A stretch of DNA of 64,000 bases from Sapria himalayana (Eukaryota > Streptophyta > Magnoliopsida > Malpighiales > Rafflesiaceae). The notes beneath the pieces were generated by a model that saw only the letters and a list, made by a program, of their open reading frames with translations, ran no database searches and had not been told where the DNA came from. Below, one piece after another: positions 1 through 13,321 of the stretch (positions within the stretch are counted from its first letter, which is position 1; each line of letters opens with the position of its first letter). The position numbers and the translations under genes were made by a program. The DNA lies in assembly GCA_029783825.1 (NCBI GenBank), contig JAREIK010009662.1, positions 37,339-101,338 on the forward strand. Reading direction: 5' to 3'.

Positions 1-179
1 TTTTATAAGCTTATATATTTTTTTTGATTAAATATAAATTATTTAAATATTATTTGTCTAATTCGAAATTCATTCCAAATTAATTTTTCTAAAAAAGTAT
101 ACTATAAATAATTAAAATGAATATTTAAAATTATAATAAATAGAAATATAAATGAAATTTATTATTTAATAAGTAGAAT

Positions 180-3100
180 ATAGCTATTAAATGGTTTAAG
201 TATTTAGGGGTTTCGGGGTTTATGAGCTTACTGATTTAAGTAAGTAATCAATTAATGATATATAGGTTTTATTTTAAAAAAAATAACAAAAAATTGATTT
301 TTATTATTTTTTTTCATTTTTTAAGGTTATTACTTTTGAAAATATAATAATTTTTAAATTTGTTTCAAAAGTGAATACAATATTTATTTATAATAATCAT
401 TATAATTATATATCATATAAATTCAATATAAACAATTTTATTAATAGATATTCTAATAATTATCAGAAAATAAATTAAAAATCTATTATGAATAAGATTG
501 ATATTACTTAAAATATAATATCAAAACCTAAAATGATTCAAAAGCAAAGCAAAATATATTACTTAATAATAATTATTTGTTTTTAAATTTTTATTCTTTT
601 TATAAGCTTATTTATTTTTTGAAGAATAATAATTATTATAAATTATATTTTTAACTCATAATTTATTTTATAATTAATATAGATATACAAATAAAAAACT
701 AAAAATCAAAATGATTTTTTAAAATTATAATGAAACAAATAAAAATGAGATTTATTAATTATTATTTAGTGTATACCGGTTTAAAGGATTATCTATATAG
801 GGGTATCGGGATTTTGTAGTTTAGTGATTTTAGTGTATAGGCATTTTGTGGTGTATAGGTTTTATTTAAACAATGAAATAACAAAAAATTATATTTTTAT
901 TATTTTTTCACATGTTAAAAGGTTTTAATCTTTTAAATCATAAAAATATTAAAACTTTTTTCAAAAGTGAATACAATATTTAGTTATAATAATTATTAAA
1001 TTTATTTATCATATAAATTCAATCTAAACTTTTTTATTGATAAATATTCTAAAAATGATCAAAAAATAAATTAATAATCTATTATTAATAAGATATATAA
1101 CATTTAAAATATAATTACAAATATTAAAATGATTCAGAAGCTAACAAAATATATTACTATATAATAATTTTTTGTTTTGAAATTTGTTTTTAAAAATTTC
1201 TCTATATTTTATTTAATGAAAAATAATTTATAAAATTATATTTGTTTAACTCATAATTTATTTTGTAATTAATATTTATATAAAAATATACAAATAAACA
1301 ATTAAAATGTATATTTAAAATTATAATGAAAAAAAATGAGTTTTATTATTTATTATTTAGGGTATACCAGTTTACTTTAAATTAGATCTATCTAATTAAT
1401 AATTTATTTTGTAATTAATATTTATATAAAAATAAACTGATAAATAATTTAAATAAAAATTTAAAATTAAACTGAATAAAAATTAAAATGGAATTTATGA
1501 TTTATTATTAATGTATACCACATTAATTGTTTAAGTATTTAGAGGTTTTGTCGTTTAGGAGTTTAGTGATTTATGTTTTTAGGCATTAAGTGGTTTATAG
1601 GTTTTATTTAAACATTTTTGAAATGTGAATATAATATTTAGTTATAATAATATTAAAAATTATATATCATATTAATTCAATATAAACAATTTTATTGATA
1701 GATATTATAATAATGAACAAAAATTAAAATAGTAAACTAATAATAATAAGATAGATATTCATTAAAAAATATTTACAAACCCCAAATTTATTCAAAATTA
1801 AAGTAAAATATATTACTTAATAATAATTTTTAATTTTTAAATATTTTACTTATTTTATAAGCATAAATACTTTTATTGATTAAAAATAAATTATTTAAAT
1901 TATATTTCTCACACTCATAATTTATTTTGTAATATATATTTCTATAGAAATAAACTAATAAATAAATAAAATAAAAATTAAAAATTATAATAAATAGAAA
2001 TAAAAATTAAAATTATTAATTATTAAGTAGTATATAGAGGTTTAATGGTTTATGTATTTAGGCATTATGAGGTTTAGTAGTTAACAGATTTAACTATGTA
2101 TGCATTTAGTGGTTATAGGCTTTATTTAAAAAATAAATAAACAAAAAATTTATTTTTTTTATTTTTTGATATTTTCAGATGTTATAACCTCTGAAAATAT
2201 AATAATTTTAAAATTTTTTCAAAAGTGAATTCAATATTTAGTTATAATAATCTTTATATATATATTTCATATAAATTCAATATAAATTATTTTATTGATA
2301 AATATTCAAATAATGATCTAAAAATAAATTAATAATCTATTATTAATAAGATAGATATCAATTAAAATATTATTACAAAACCTAAAATGATTCAGAAGGA
2401 GAGAAAAAAATATTACTATATAATAAATTTTTGTTTTGAAATTTTTATTCTTTTTATAAGCTTATTTATTTTTTGAAGAATAGTAATTATTATAATTTAT
2501 ATTTGTCTAACTCATATTTTATATTGTTATTAATATTTAATAAAAATAAACGAATAAATAATTAAAATGAATATTTTAAATTATAATGAAAAAAATAATA
2601 TTGAGATTTATTATTTATTATTTAGGGTATACCAGTTTAAAAGGATTATCTATTTAGGGTTTTCGAGATTTCAGAGTTATTGACTTAAGTGTTTAGGGAT
2701 TTAGTAGTTTATAGGATTTATTTATATAATGAAATAACATAAAAATTATTTTTGATATTTTCTCACATTTTCAAAGGTTATAACCTTTGAAAATGTGATA
2801 ATTTTAATTTTTTTTAAAATGTGAATACAATATTTAGTAATAAGAATCATTATAAATATATATAATATAAACTAAATATAAATAATTTTATTGATAGATA
2901 TGATATCAATTATCAAAAAATAAATTAATATGCTATTATTAATAAATAGATATAAATTAAAATATAATTGCAAAACCTAAAATTATTCAAAATCAAAGTA
3001 AAATTTATTACCAAATTATAATTTTTTATTAGTTTTTGCTTATTTTTATAATCTTATATATATTTTTTTGATGTAAAATAAATTACTTAAATTATATTTA

Positions 3101-6100
3101 AGGTTTACTAGTTTAAAGTTTTAAGTATTTAGGGGCTTTCGTGTTTAGGAGTTTATAGATTTAAGTGTTTAGGCATTTAGTGGTCTATAAGTTTTATTTA
3201 AACAATGATATAACAAAAAACTTATGTTAATTTTTTTTTCTAATTTTTGAAGGTTATAACCTTTGAAAATATAAAAATTTTTAAATTTTTTCAAATGTAA
3301 ATATAAGGTTTAGTTATAATAATCTTAATAAATATAAGTCATTTAAATTCAATATAAATAATCACATTGCAAGATATTATAATAAAGATCAATAAATAAT
3401 TTAATAAATTATTATTAATAAGATAGATATTATTTAAAATTTATTTGCAAAATCTAAATTTATTCAAAATCAAAGTTTATATTACTAAATAATAATTTTT
3501 TTAATATTTTGATTTCTTTTAAGTTTATATTTTTGTTATTAAAAAAAAATTTAAATTATATTTGTCTTCCTCATAATTTATTTTGTAATTTATAATTCTA
3601 TAAAAATAAACTAATAAATAATTAAAATAATATTTAAAATTATAATGAATACAAATAAAATTGAGATTTATTATTTATTATTCAGGATATACATGTTTAA
3701 TGGTTTAAGTATTTAGGTGTTTTTGGATTTAGTCATTTAAGTGTTTATGCCTTATGTGATTTTATCTAATTTTTGAAGGTTATAACCTTTAAAAATATAA
3801 TAATTTTTAATTTTTTTTAAAATGTGAATATAATATTTAGTTATAATAATTTTGATAATTATATATAATGTAAAATCATTATAAATAATTTTATTAATAG
3901 AGATTATAATAATGATCAATAAATAAATTAATAAACTATTATTAATTAGAATGATATAAATTAAAATATAATTGCAAAATCTAAAAGTATTCAAAATTAA
4001 ATTAAAATAAATTACTAAATAATAAAATTTTGTTTTAAAAATTTGCCTCTTTTTATGATTTTATATTTTTTTGATGAAAAATAAATAATTTAAATTATAT
4101 CCGTCTCACTAATAATTTATTTTGTAATTAATATTTCAATAAAAATAAACTGATAAATAATTAAAACTAATATTTAAAATTTTAATGAATACTAATAAAA
4201 ATGAGATTTATTATTTATTATTTAGAGTATACTAATTTAAAGGCTTATGTATTTATGGGCTTCGGAGTTTAGGAGTTTAGTCATTAAGAATTTAGGTATT
4301 TTGTTGTTTAAAATTTTATTTAAAAAATCTAATAACAAAAAATTTTAATTTTTTATTTTTTCTTATTTTCAAAGGTTATAACCTTTGAAAAGTTAATAAT
4401 TTTTAAATTTTTTTAAATTGTGAAAATATTATTTTGTTATAATAATCTAAATAATTATATATTATGTAAATTCAAAATAAATAATTTTTTTATAGATATT
4501 ATGATGACGATAATAAAATAAATTAATAAACTAATATTAATAAGATAGATATTAAATAAAATTTATTTGCAAATCCTAAAATGATTCAAAATCAAAGTAA
4601 AATATATTAATAAGATAGATATTAAATAAAACTATTATTAATAAGATAAAATATATAGGTTTAAAAGATTATATATTCAGGAGTTTTGGGATTTAAGAAT
4701 TTAGTGATTTAAGTGTTAAGGCATTAAGTAGTTTATAGGTTTTATTTAAAAAATACAATAACAAAAAATTTTTTGTATTTGTTCTCATTTTTGAAGGATA
4801 AAACCTTTGAAACTATAACAATTTTTAATTTTTTTTAAATGTGAATACTATATTTAGTTATGATAATCTTAATAATTATATATCATGTAAATTTAATATA
4901 AACAATTATATTGATATATATTATAATAATGATCATGCAAAAGATTAATAAACAATTATTAATAAGATAAATATTGTTTAAAATATATTTACAGAACCTA
5001 AAATGATTAAAAATCAAAGTGAAATATTTTACTAAATATTAATTTTAAACTTTTAAATTTTTGTATCCATTTATAAGCTAATATATTTTTTGATGAAAAA
5101 TAAATTATTTAAATTTTATTTGTCTCACTATTAATTTATTTTTTAATTTATATTTCTTGAAAAATAAACTAATAAATAATTAAAATATATATATATATAT
5201 AATTATAATGGATACTAATAAAAATGAGATTTATGATTAATTATTTAGGGTATACCTATTAAATTGTTTAAGTTTATTGTGGTTTTGGGGTTAATGTGTT
5301 TATTGATTTATATCTTTACATATTTAAGTGTTTAAAGGTTTTATTTAATCAATGAAATAACAAAAAATTTATTTTAATGAATTTTCGTGATTTTCAAATG
5401 TAATAACCGTTTAAAATATAATATTTTTTTAATAGTTATAAAATAGGAATACAATACTTAGTTATAATAATCTTAAAATTATATTTATTGTAAATTCAAT
5501 GTGAAAAAATTTATTAATATATATTATTATAATGATCAAAAATAAAATAATAAACTAGTATTAATAACATAGATATTAATTAAAATATATTTGCAGAAAA
5601 CAAAATAATTCAATATCAAAGTAAATTATATTACTAAATAAAATTTTAAAATTTTTGAAATTTTGTTTATTTTTATAAGCTTATTTTTTTCATAAAAAAT
5701 AATTTAATTAAATTATATATGTCTCACTAATTATTTCATTTGTAATTAATATTTCTATAAAAATAAACAAAAAAATAATTAAAATGAATATTTAAAATTA
5801 TAATGAATACAAATAAAAATGAGATTTATTATTTATTATTTAGGTTATATATGTTTAATGGTTTAAGTATTTAAAGAATTTTGGTGTTTAGGAGTCTAGA
5901 GATTTAAATGTTTAGGCATTTAGTGGTTTATAAGTTTTATTTAAATAATAAAAAAATAAAAAAAATATTTTTGAAGGTTATAACCTTTGAAAATATAATA
6001 ATTTTTAAATTTTTTTCAAATGTAAATATAAGATTTAGTTATAATAATCTTAATAATTATAAGACATTTAAATTGAATATAAGTAATTTTATTGTCAGAT

Positions 6101-7014
6101 ATTATAAAAATGATCAAATAATAAATTAATAAACTTTTATTAATAAGATTGATAGCAATTAAAATATAATTAAAAGACCTATATATAATGATTCAAAATC
6201 AAAGTACATTATATTACTAAATAATACTTTTTTGTTTTTAAATTTTTACTTCTTTTTATAAGCGTATTTTTTTTGATTAAAAATAAATTATTAAAATTAT
6301 ATTTGTCTAACTCATTATTTATTTTGTAATTAATATTTATATTAAAAATAAACTAATAAATAATTAAAATGAATATTTAAAATTATAATGAATACAAATT
6401 AAAATGAGATTTATGATTTATTAAATGTGGTATACCGGTTTAATGCTTTGATTATATAAAAGTTTTGTCATTTAGGAGTTTATCAATTTATGTTTTTAGG
6501 CATTTAGTGGTTTATAGGTTTTATTTATATAATAAAAATAAAAAAAAATTATATTTTTTCTGATTTTCAAAGGTTATAACATTTAAAAATAAAATAATTT
6601 TTCAAATTTTTGAATGTGAATACTATGTATAATTATTTTAATCTTACTAATTATATATCATATAAATTCAATATAAATAATTTTAATGATACATATTATA
6701 ATTATGATCAAAAATTAAATTAATAAACTATTATTAATAATATAAATATTAATTAAAATATATTTACATAACTCAAAATGATTCAAAATCAAATCAAAAT
6801 ATTATACTAAATAATAATATTTAATTTTTAAATTTGTCCTTTTTATTATAAGCTTATATTTTTTTGATTAAAAATAAATTATTTAAATAATATTTGTCTT
6901 ACTCAAAATTTATTTTGTAATTAATTGTTCTAAATAATTAAACTATAAATAATTAAAATGAATATTTAAAATTTTAATAAATAGAAATAAAAATGAGATA
7001 TATTATTTATTAAG
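180..7014 (+). repeat. Higher-order repeat, copy 1 (monomers A-L)
   Basis: Monomers are told apart by their octamer blocks. Approximate block starts: A 180, B 772, C 1365 (with its second half at 1507), D 2027, E 2625, F 3103, G 3684, H 4226, I 4650, J 5250, K 5844, L 6430. The same order restarts with an A block at 7015. Diagnostic wording includes 'tatgagcttactgattt' in A, 'tatataggggtatcggga' in B, 'tagatct' plus 'tctaataatt'-like text in C, 'gatttaact.tgtatgcat' in D and 'gggcttcggagtttagga' in H. Subtype names are mine and were assigned by eye. Confidence 0.8.
2763..2798. repeat. 36-bp perfect palindrome of the satellite (E monomer)
   Basis: Centred between 2780 and 2781, every base from 2763 to 2798 pairs with its mirror position. 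The core is GGTTATAACC and the arms extend outward through CAAA/TTTG, TTTT/AAAA and TCACA/TGTGA. This is the longest perfect copy I found. Most monomers carry a shorter or slightly imperfect version at the same point, so it is a constitutive feature of the satellite. It could extrude as a hairpin or cruciform. Confidence 0.95.
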
Positions 7015-10000
7015 TAGTTTATAGATGTTAAAATGTTTATGTATTTAGGGGTTTCTGGGTTTATGAGCTTACTAATTTAAGTAAGCAAGCATTTAATGGT
7101 CTATAGGTATTATTTGAAAAATAAAATAACTAAAAGTTTAATTTTATTATTTTTTCTCATTTTTTTAAGATTATAACCTTTGAAAATATAATAATTTTTA
7201 AATTTTTTTCAAAATTGAATACAATATTTATTTATAATAATCATAATAATTATATATCATATAAATTCAATATAAATAATTTTATTGATGGATATTCTAA
7301 TAATTTTCAAAAAATAAATTAAAAATCTATTATGAATAAGATTGATATTACTTAAAATATAATATCAAAACTTAAACTGAATCAAAATCAAAGCAAAATT
7401 TATTACTAATCAATAATTATTTGTTTTTAAATTCTTAATCTTTTTATAAGCTTATCAATTTTTCGATGAAAAATAATTTTTATAAATTATATTTTTAACT
7501 CATAATTTATTTTCTAATTAATACATATATAAAAATAAAAAACTAAACAATCAAAATGAATTTTTTAAATTATAATGAAAACAAATAAAAATGAAATTTA
7601 TTAATTATTATTTAGGGTATACTGATTTAAAGGATTATCTATATAGGGGTATCGGGATTTTGTAGATTAGTGAATTAATTGTTTAGGCATTTAGTGATGC
7701 ATAGGTTTTATTTAAACAATAGAGTAATAAAGAAATTTTTTTTTTTCACATTTTCAATGGTTAAAAGCTTTGAAAATGTAATAATCTTAAAATTTTTTTC
7801 AAAAGTGAATAGAATATTTAGTTATAATAATCATTATATTTATATATGATATAAATTCAATATAAACATTTTTATTGATAAATATTCTAATAATGATGAA
7901 AAAATAACTTAATAATCTATTATTAATAAGATATATATCAATTAAAATATATTTACAAAACCTAAAATGATTCAGAAGCAAAGTAAAATATATTACTATA
8001 CAATAATTTTTTGTTTTGAAATTTTTTTTTCTTTTAAAAAGTTTTTCTATAATTTTTGATGAAAAATAATTTATATAAATTATATTTGTGTAACTCATAA
8101 ATTATTTTGGAATTAATATTTATATAAAAATAGACAAATAAATAATTAAAATGAATATTTAAAATAAAAATAAAAAAATGAGATTTATTATTTTTTATTT
8201 AGGGTATACCGGTCTAATTTAAATTAGATCTGTCTTTCTAATAATTTATTTTGTATTTAATATTTCTTTAAAAATAAACTGAAAATTAATTAAAATAAAA
8301 ATTTAAAATTATACTGAATAAAAATTAAAATGATATTTATTATTTATTATTAATCTATACAAGTTTAATGGTTTAAGTATTTAGATGTTTTGTCTTTTAG
8401 GAGTTTAGCGATTTAGGTTTTTATGATTTTAGCGGTTTATGGGTTTTATTTAATCAATAAAATAACAAAAAAATATTTTGTAATTTTTTCTTATTTTCAT
8501 CGGTTATAACCTATGAAAATCTAATAATATTTAAAATGTTTTGAAATATATATACAATATTTAGTCATAATAATATTGTAATTATATATGATATAAATTC
8601 AATATAAATAATTTTATTGATAGATATTATAATAATGATCAAAAATTAAATTAATAAACTATTAATAATATGATAGATATTAATTAAAAAATATTTACAA
8701 AATCCAAATTGATTCAAAATTAAAGTAAAAAATATTATTGGATAATTATTTTTTAATTTTTAAATTTTTACATCTTTTATAAGTGTATATATTTTTTTTA
8801 TTAAAAATAAATTATTTAAATTATGGTTGTCGCACTCATAATTTATTTTGTAATAAAAATTTATTAAAAAATAAACTAATAAATAATTAAAATGAAAATT
8901 TAAATTTATAATAAATTGAAATAAAAATTAGATTTCTTAATTATTAAGTAGTATATAGTGGTTTAATGGTTTATGTATTTAGGCATTACGGGCCTTAAAA
9001 GTTTACTGATTTAACTGTGTATGCATTTAGTGGTTTATAGGTTTTATTTAAAAATTAAAATAACAAAATATTTATTTTTATTATTTTTTAATATTTTCAA
9101 ATGTTATAACCTTTGAAAATATAAAAATTTTTAAATTTTTCCCAAATGTGAATTAAATATTTAGTTATAATAATCATTATATTTATATATCATATAAATT
9201 CAATATAAATAATATTATTGATAAATATTCTAATAATGATCAAAAAAAATTAATAATCTATTATTAATAAGATAGATATCAATTAAAATATAATTACTAA
9301 ACCTATAATGATTCAGAAGGAAAGCAAATTATATTATTATATAATAATTTTTTGTTTTTAATTTTTTTATCTTTTAATAAGTTTATATTTATATTTTTTG
9401 ATGAAAAATAATTTATATAAATTATATTTGTATAACTCGTAATTTATTTTTTAATTAATATTTATATAAAAATAAACAAATAAATAATTAAAATGAATAT
9501 TTAAAATTATGATGAAAAAAATGAGATTTATTCTATATTATTTAGGGTATACCAGTTTAATTTAAATTATATCCATCTAACTATTAATTTATTTTGTAAT
9601 TAATATTTCAATAAAAATAAACTGATAAATAATTAAAATAAACATTTAAAATTATACTTAATAAAAATTAAAAGTAGATTTATGAATTATTATTAATGTA
9701 TACCAGTTTAATATTTTAAGTATTTAGAGGTTTTGTCATTTAGGACTTTAGCGATTTATGTTTTTAGGCATTTAGTATTTTATAGGTTTTGTTTAAACAA
9801 TGAAATAACAAAAAAAATACTTTTGATATTTTTTCACATTTTCAAAAGTGAATACAATATTTAGTAATAATAATCATTATAATTATATATAATATAAACT
9901 AAATATAAAATATTTTATTCATAGATATGATATCAATTATCAAAAAATAAATTTATATCTTATTATTTTTATGATGGATATAAATTAAAATATAATTGCA

Positions 10001-10196
10001 AAACCTAAAATTATTCAAAATCCAAGTAAAATTTATTACTAAATAATAATTTTTGTTTTTTAGTTTTTGCTTCTTTTTATAAGCTTATATTTTTTTTGAT
10101 TAAAAATAAATTATTTAAAATATATTTGTATCACTCATAATTTATTTTGTAATTAATATTTTAATAAATTATTTAAATTATATTTAAGGTTCACGA

Positions 10197-10284
10197 GTTT
10201 AAAGGTTTAAGTATTTAGGGGCTTTTATGTTTAGGAGTTTAGATGTTTAAGTGTTTAGGCATTTAGTGGTCTATAAGTTTTATT
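10197..10284 (+). repeat. Octamer block, eleven 8-bp units (F monomer)
   Basis: The block reads in strict 8-bp register from GTTTAAAG, GTTTAAGT, ATTTAGGG through GTTTAGGA, GTTTAGAT, GTTTAAGT, GTTTAGGC, ATTTAGTG to GTTTTATT: eleven units with no register slip. The consensus is about RTTTAGKG, close to the plant telomere heptamer TTTAGGG with one extra base. Equivalent blocks occur in essentially every monomer on both arms. Confidence 0.9.
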
Positions 10285-10786
10285 TAAACAATGATATTGC
10301 AAAAAATTTATTTATACTATTTTTTCTAATTTTTGAAGATTATATCCTTTGAAAATATAATAATTTTTAAATTATTTTCAAATGTAAATATAATATTTAG
10401 TTATAATAATCTTAATAATTATAAGTCATTTAAATTCAATATAAATAATTACATTGCTAGATATAATAATAATGATCAAAAAAAATTTAATAAACTATTA
10501 TTAATAAGATAGATATTTTTAAAATATATTTGCAAAATCTAAATTTATTAAAAATCAAAGTAAAATATATTTCTTAATAATAATTTTTTTAATGTTTTGC
10601 TTTTTTTATCACTTTATATTTTTGTTATTATAAATAAATTATTTAAATTAATTTTTCTTACTCATAATTTATATTGTAATTTATAATTCTATAATCATAA
10701 ACTAATAAATAATTAAAATGATTATTTAAAATTATAATGAATACAAATAAAATTGAGATATATTATTTATTCTTCAGGATATACCA

Positions 10787-10874
10787 GTTTAATGGTTTAA
10801 GTATATAGGTGTTTTATGGTTTAGGAGTTTAGTGATTTATGTGTTTAGACCTCTAGTGATTTATAGTTATTATT
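10787..10874 (+). repeat. Octamer block, eleven 8-bp units (G monomer)
   Basis: This is a second clear example: GTTTAATG, GTTTAAGT, ATATAGGT, GTTTTATG, GTTTAGGA, GTTTAGTG, ATTTATGT, GTTTAGAC, CTCTAGTG, ATTTATAG, TTATTATT. The register stays at 8 although individual units have drifted. It follows directly after the 'ggatatacca' site that replaces GGTATACC in this subtype. Confidence 0.9.
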
Positions 10875-13321
10875 TAAAGAATTAAAAATCAAAAAATTTA
10901 ATTTTTTGAATTTTTTTAAATTTTAAAGGTTGTAACCTTTGAAAATATAATAATTTTAAATTTTTTTAAATGTGAATATAATATATAGTTATAATAATCT
11001 TAATAATTATATATAATATATACTCAATATAAATAATTTTATTGATAGATATTATAATAATGATCAATAAATAAATTAATAAACTTGTATTTATAAGAAT
11101 GATATAAATTAAAATATAATTGTAAAATCTAAAATGATTCAAAATCAAAATAAGATATATTATTAAATAATAATTTTTTATTTTTAAAATTTTGCCTCTT
11201 TTTATGAGCATTTTTTTTGATGAAAAATAAATTATTTAAATTATATATGTCGCACTAATAATTTATTTTGTAATTAATATTTCTATAAAAATAAACTGAT
11301 AAATAATTAAAATGAATATTTAAAATTATAAAGAATACTAATAAAACTGAGATTTATGATTTATTATTAAGAATATACTAATTTAATGTTTTAAGTATTT
11401 AAGGGCTTCGGAGTTTAGGAGTTTAGTCATTTAGTATTTAGTCATTTAGTTGTTTATAGGTTTTATATAAAAAATAAAATAACAAAAAATTTATTTTTCT
11501 TATTTTTTCTCATTTTTGAAGGTTATAACCTTTGAAAATATAATAATTTTTAAATTTTTTTTTGAAAAGTGAATACAATATGAAGTTATAATAATCATAA
11601 TATTTATATATTATATAAATTCTTTATAAACTATTTTATTGATATTTATTATAATAATGATCATAAAAAGAAATAACCAATTATTAATAAGATAAATATT
11701 GTTTAAAATATATTTGCAAAACCTAAAATGACTCAATATCAAACTGAAATATTTTACTAAATATTAATTTAAAATGTTTAAATTTTGTATCCATTTATAA
11801 GCCTATATTTTTTTTGATGAAAAATAAATTATTTAAATTATATTTGTCTAACAAATAATTTATTTTTTAATTTATATTTCTATAAAATTAAACTAATAAA
11901 TAATTAAAATTTATATTTAAAATTATAATGAAAACTAATAAAAATGAGATTTATTATTTATTATTTAGGGTATAACTATTTAATTGTTTAAGTTATTTAA
12001 GGTTTTGGGGTTAAGAAGTTTATTGATTTATATATTTCGTCATTTTTGTGTTTATAGGTTTAATTTAATCAATGAAAGAACAAAAAATTTATTTTTATGA
12101 ATTTTCGTGATTTTCAAAGGTTATGACCTTTAAAAATATAATAATTTTTTAATAGTTCTAAAATATGAATACAATACTTAGTTATAATAATCTTAATAAT
12201 TATATTTGCTGTTGATTCAATAAAAAAATGTATTAATATATATTTTAAAAGTGATCCAAAAATAAATTAATAAACTATTATTAACAAGATAGATATTAAT
12301 TAAAATATATTTGCAGAAACCAAAATAATTCAAAATCAAAGTAAATAATATTACTAAACAAAATTTTAAATTTTTGAAATTTTGTTTATTTTTATATCCT
12401 TATTTTTTTCATAAAAAACAATTTATTTAAATTAAATCTGTCTCACTCAATTTTTATTTTGTAATTAATATTTCTATAAAAATAAACTAAAAAATAATTA
12501 AAATGAATATTTAAAATTATAATGAATACAAATAAAAATGAGATTTATTATTTATTATTTAGGTTATATAGATTTAATGGTTTAAGTATTTAGAGGATTT
12601 TGGGGTTTAAAAGTTTCGATATTTAAATGTTTAGGCATTTAGTGGTTTATAAGTTTTATTTAAATAATAAAATAATAAAAAATTGTTTTTGGGATTTTTA
12701 TCATTTTTGAAGGTTATAACTTTGAAAATATAATAATTTTCAAATTTTTTTCAAATGTAAATATAATATTTAGTCATTTAGGAGTTTAGAAATTTATGTT
12801 TTTAGGCATTTAGTGGTTTATAGTTTTTATTTATATAATAAAAATTTAAAATTCTTTTTTGATTTTTTCTGATTTTCAAAGGTTATAACCTTTGAAAATA
12901 AAATAATTTTTAAAATTTTTTGAAATGTGAATACAATGTATATTTATATTAAGCTTACTAATTATATATCATATAAATTCAATATAAATAATTTTAATGA
13001 TAGATATTATAATAATGATCAAAAATTAAATTAATAAACTATCATTAATAATATAAATATTAATTATAATATATTTATATAACACAAAATGATTCAAAAT
13101 CAAATTAAAATATATTACTAAATAATAATATTTAATTTTTAAAATTTTCCTTCTTTTTATAAGCTTATATTTTGTTTATTAAAATAAATTATTTAAATAA
13201 TATTTGTCTCACTCGAAATTTATTTTGTAATTAATTTTTCGAAAAAATTAAACTATAAATAATTAAAATGAATATTTAAAATTATAATAAATAGATATAA
13301 AAATGAGATTTATTATTTATT

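Larger units (their letters stand above)
7015..13321 (+). repeat. Higher-order repeat, copy 2 (A-L, with deletions)
   Basis: The A-to-L order repeats with block starts near A 7015, B 7615, C 8203/8353, D 8945, a C/E fusion 9545-9840, F 10186, G 10775, H 11368, J 11967, K 12562, L 12770 and the next A at 13322. E has lost its palindrome and fused with a C-type front. I is reduced to its body after H (about 11570). K and L are joined by a deletion, because their palindromes are only 167 bp apart (12712 and 12879). The copy is therefore about 0.5 kb shorter than copy 1. Confidence 0.75.

Noticed and set aside
3752..3994. Recurring 60-100 codon open frames rich in Ile, Tyr, Asn and Lys (also 5908, 7799, 10966, 18931, 22412, 37661, 56797, 58402)
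   Set aside because: They fall at the same place in each monomer, differ by frameshifts between copies, have no known domain and reflect only the AT-rich satellite composition.
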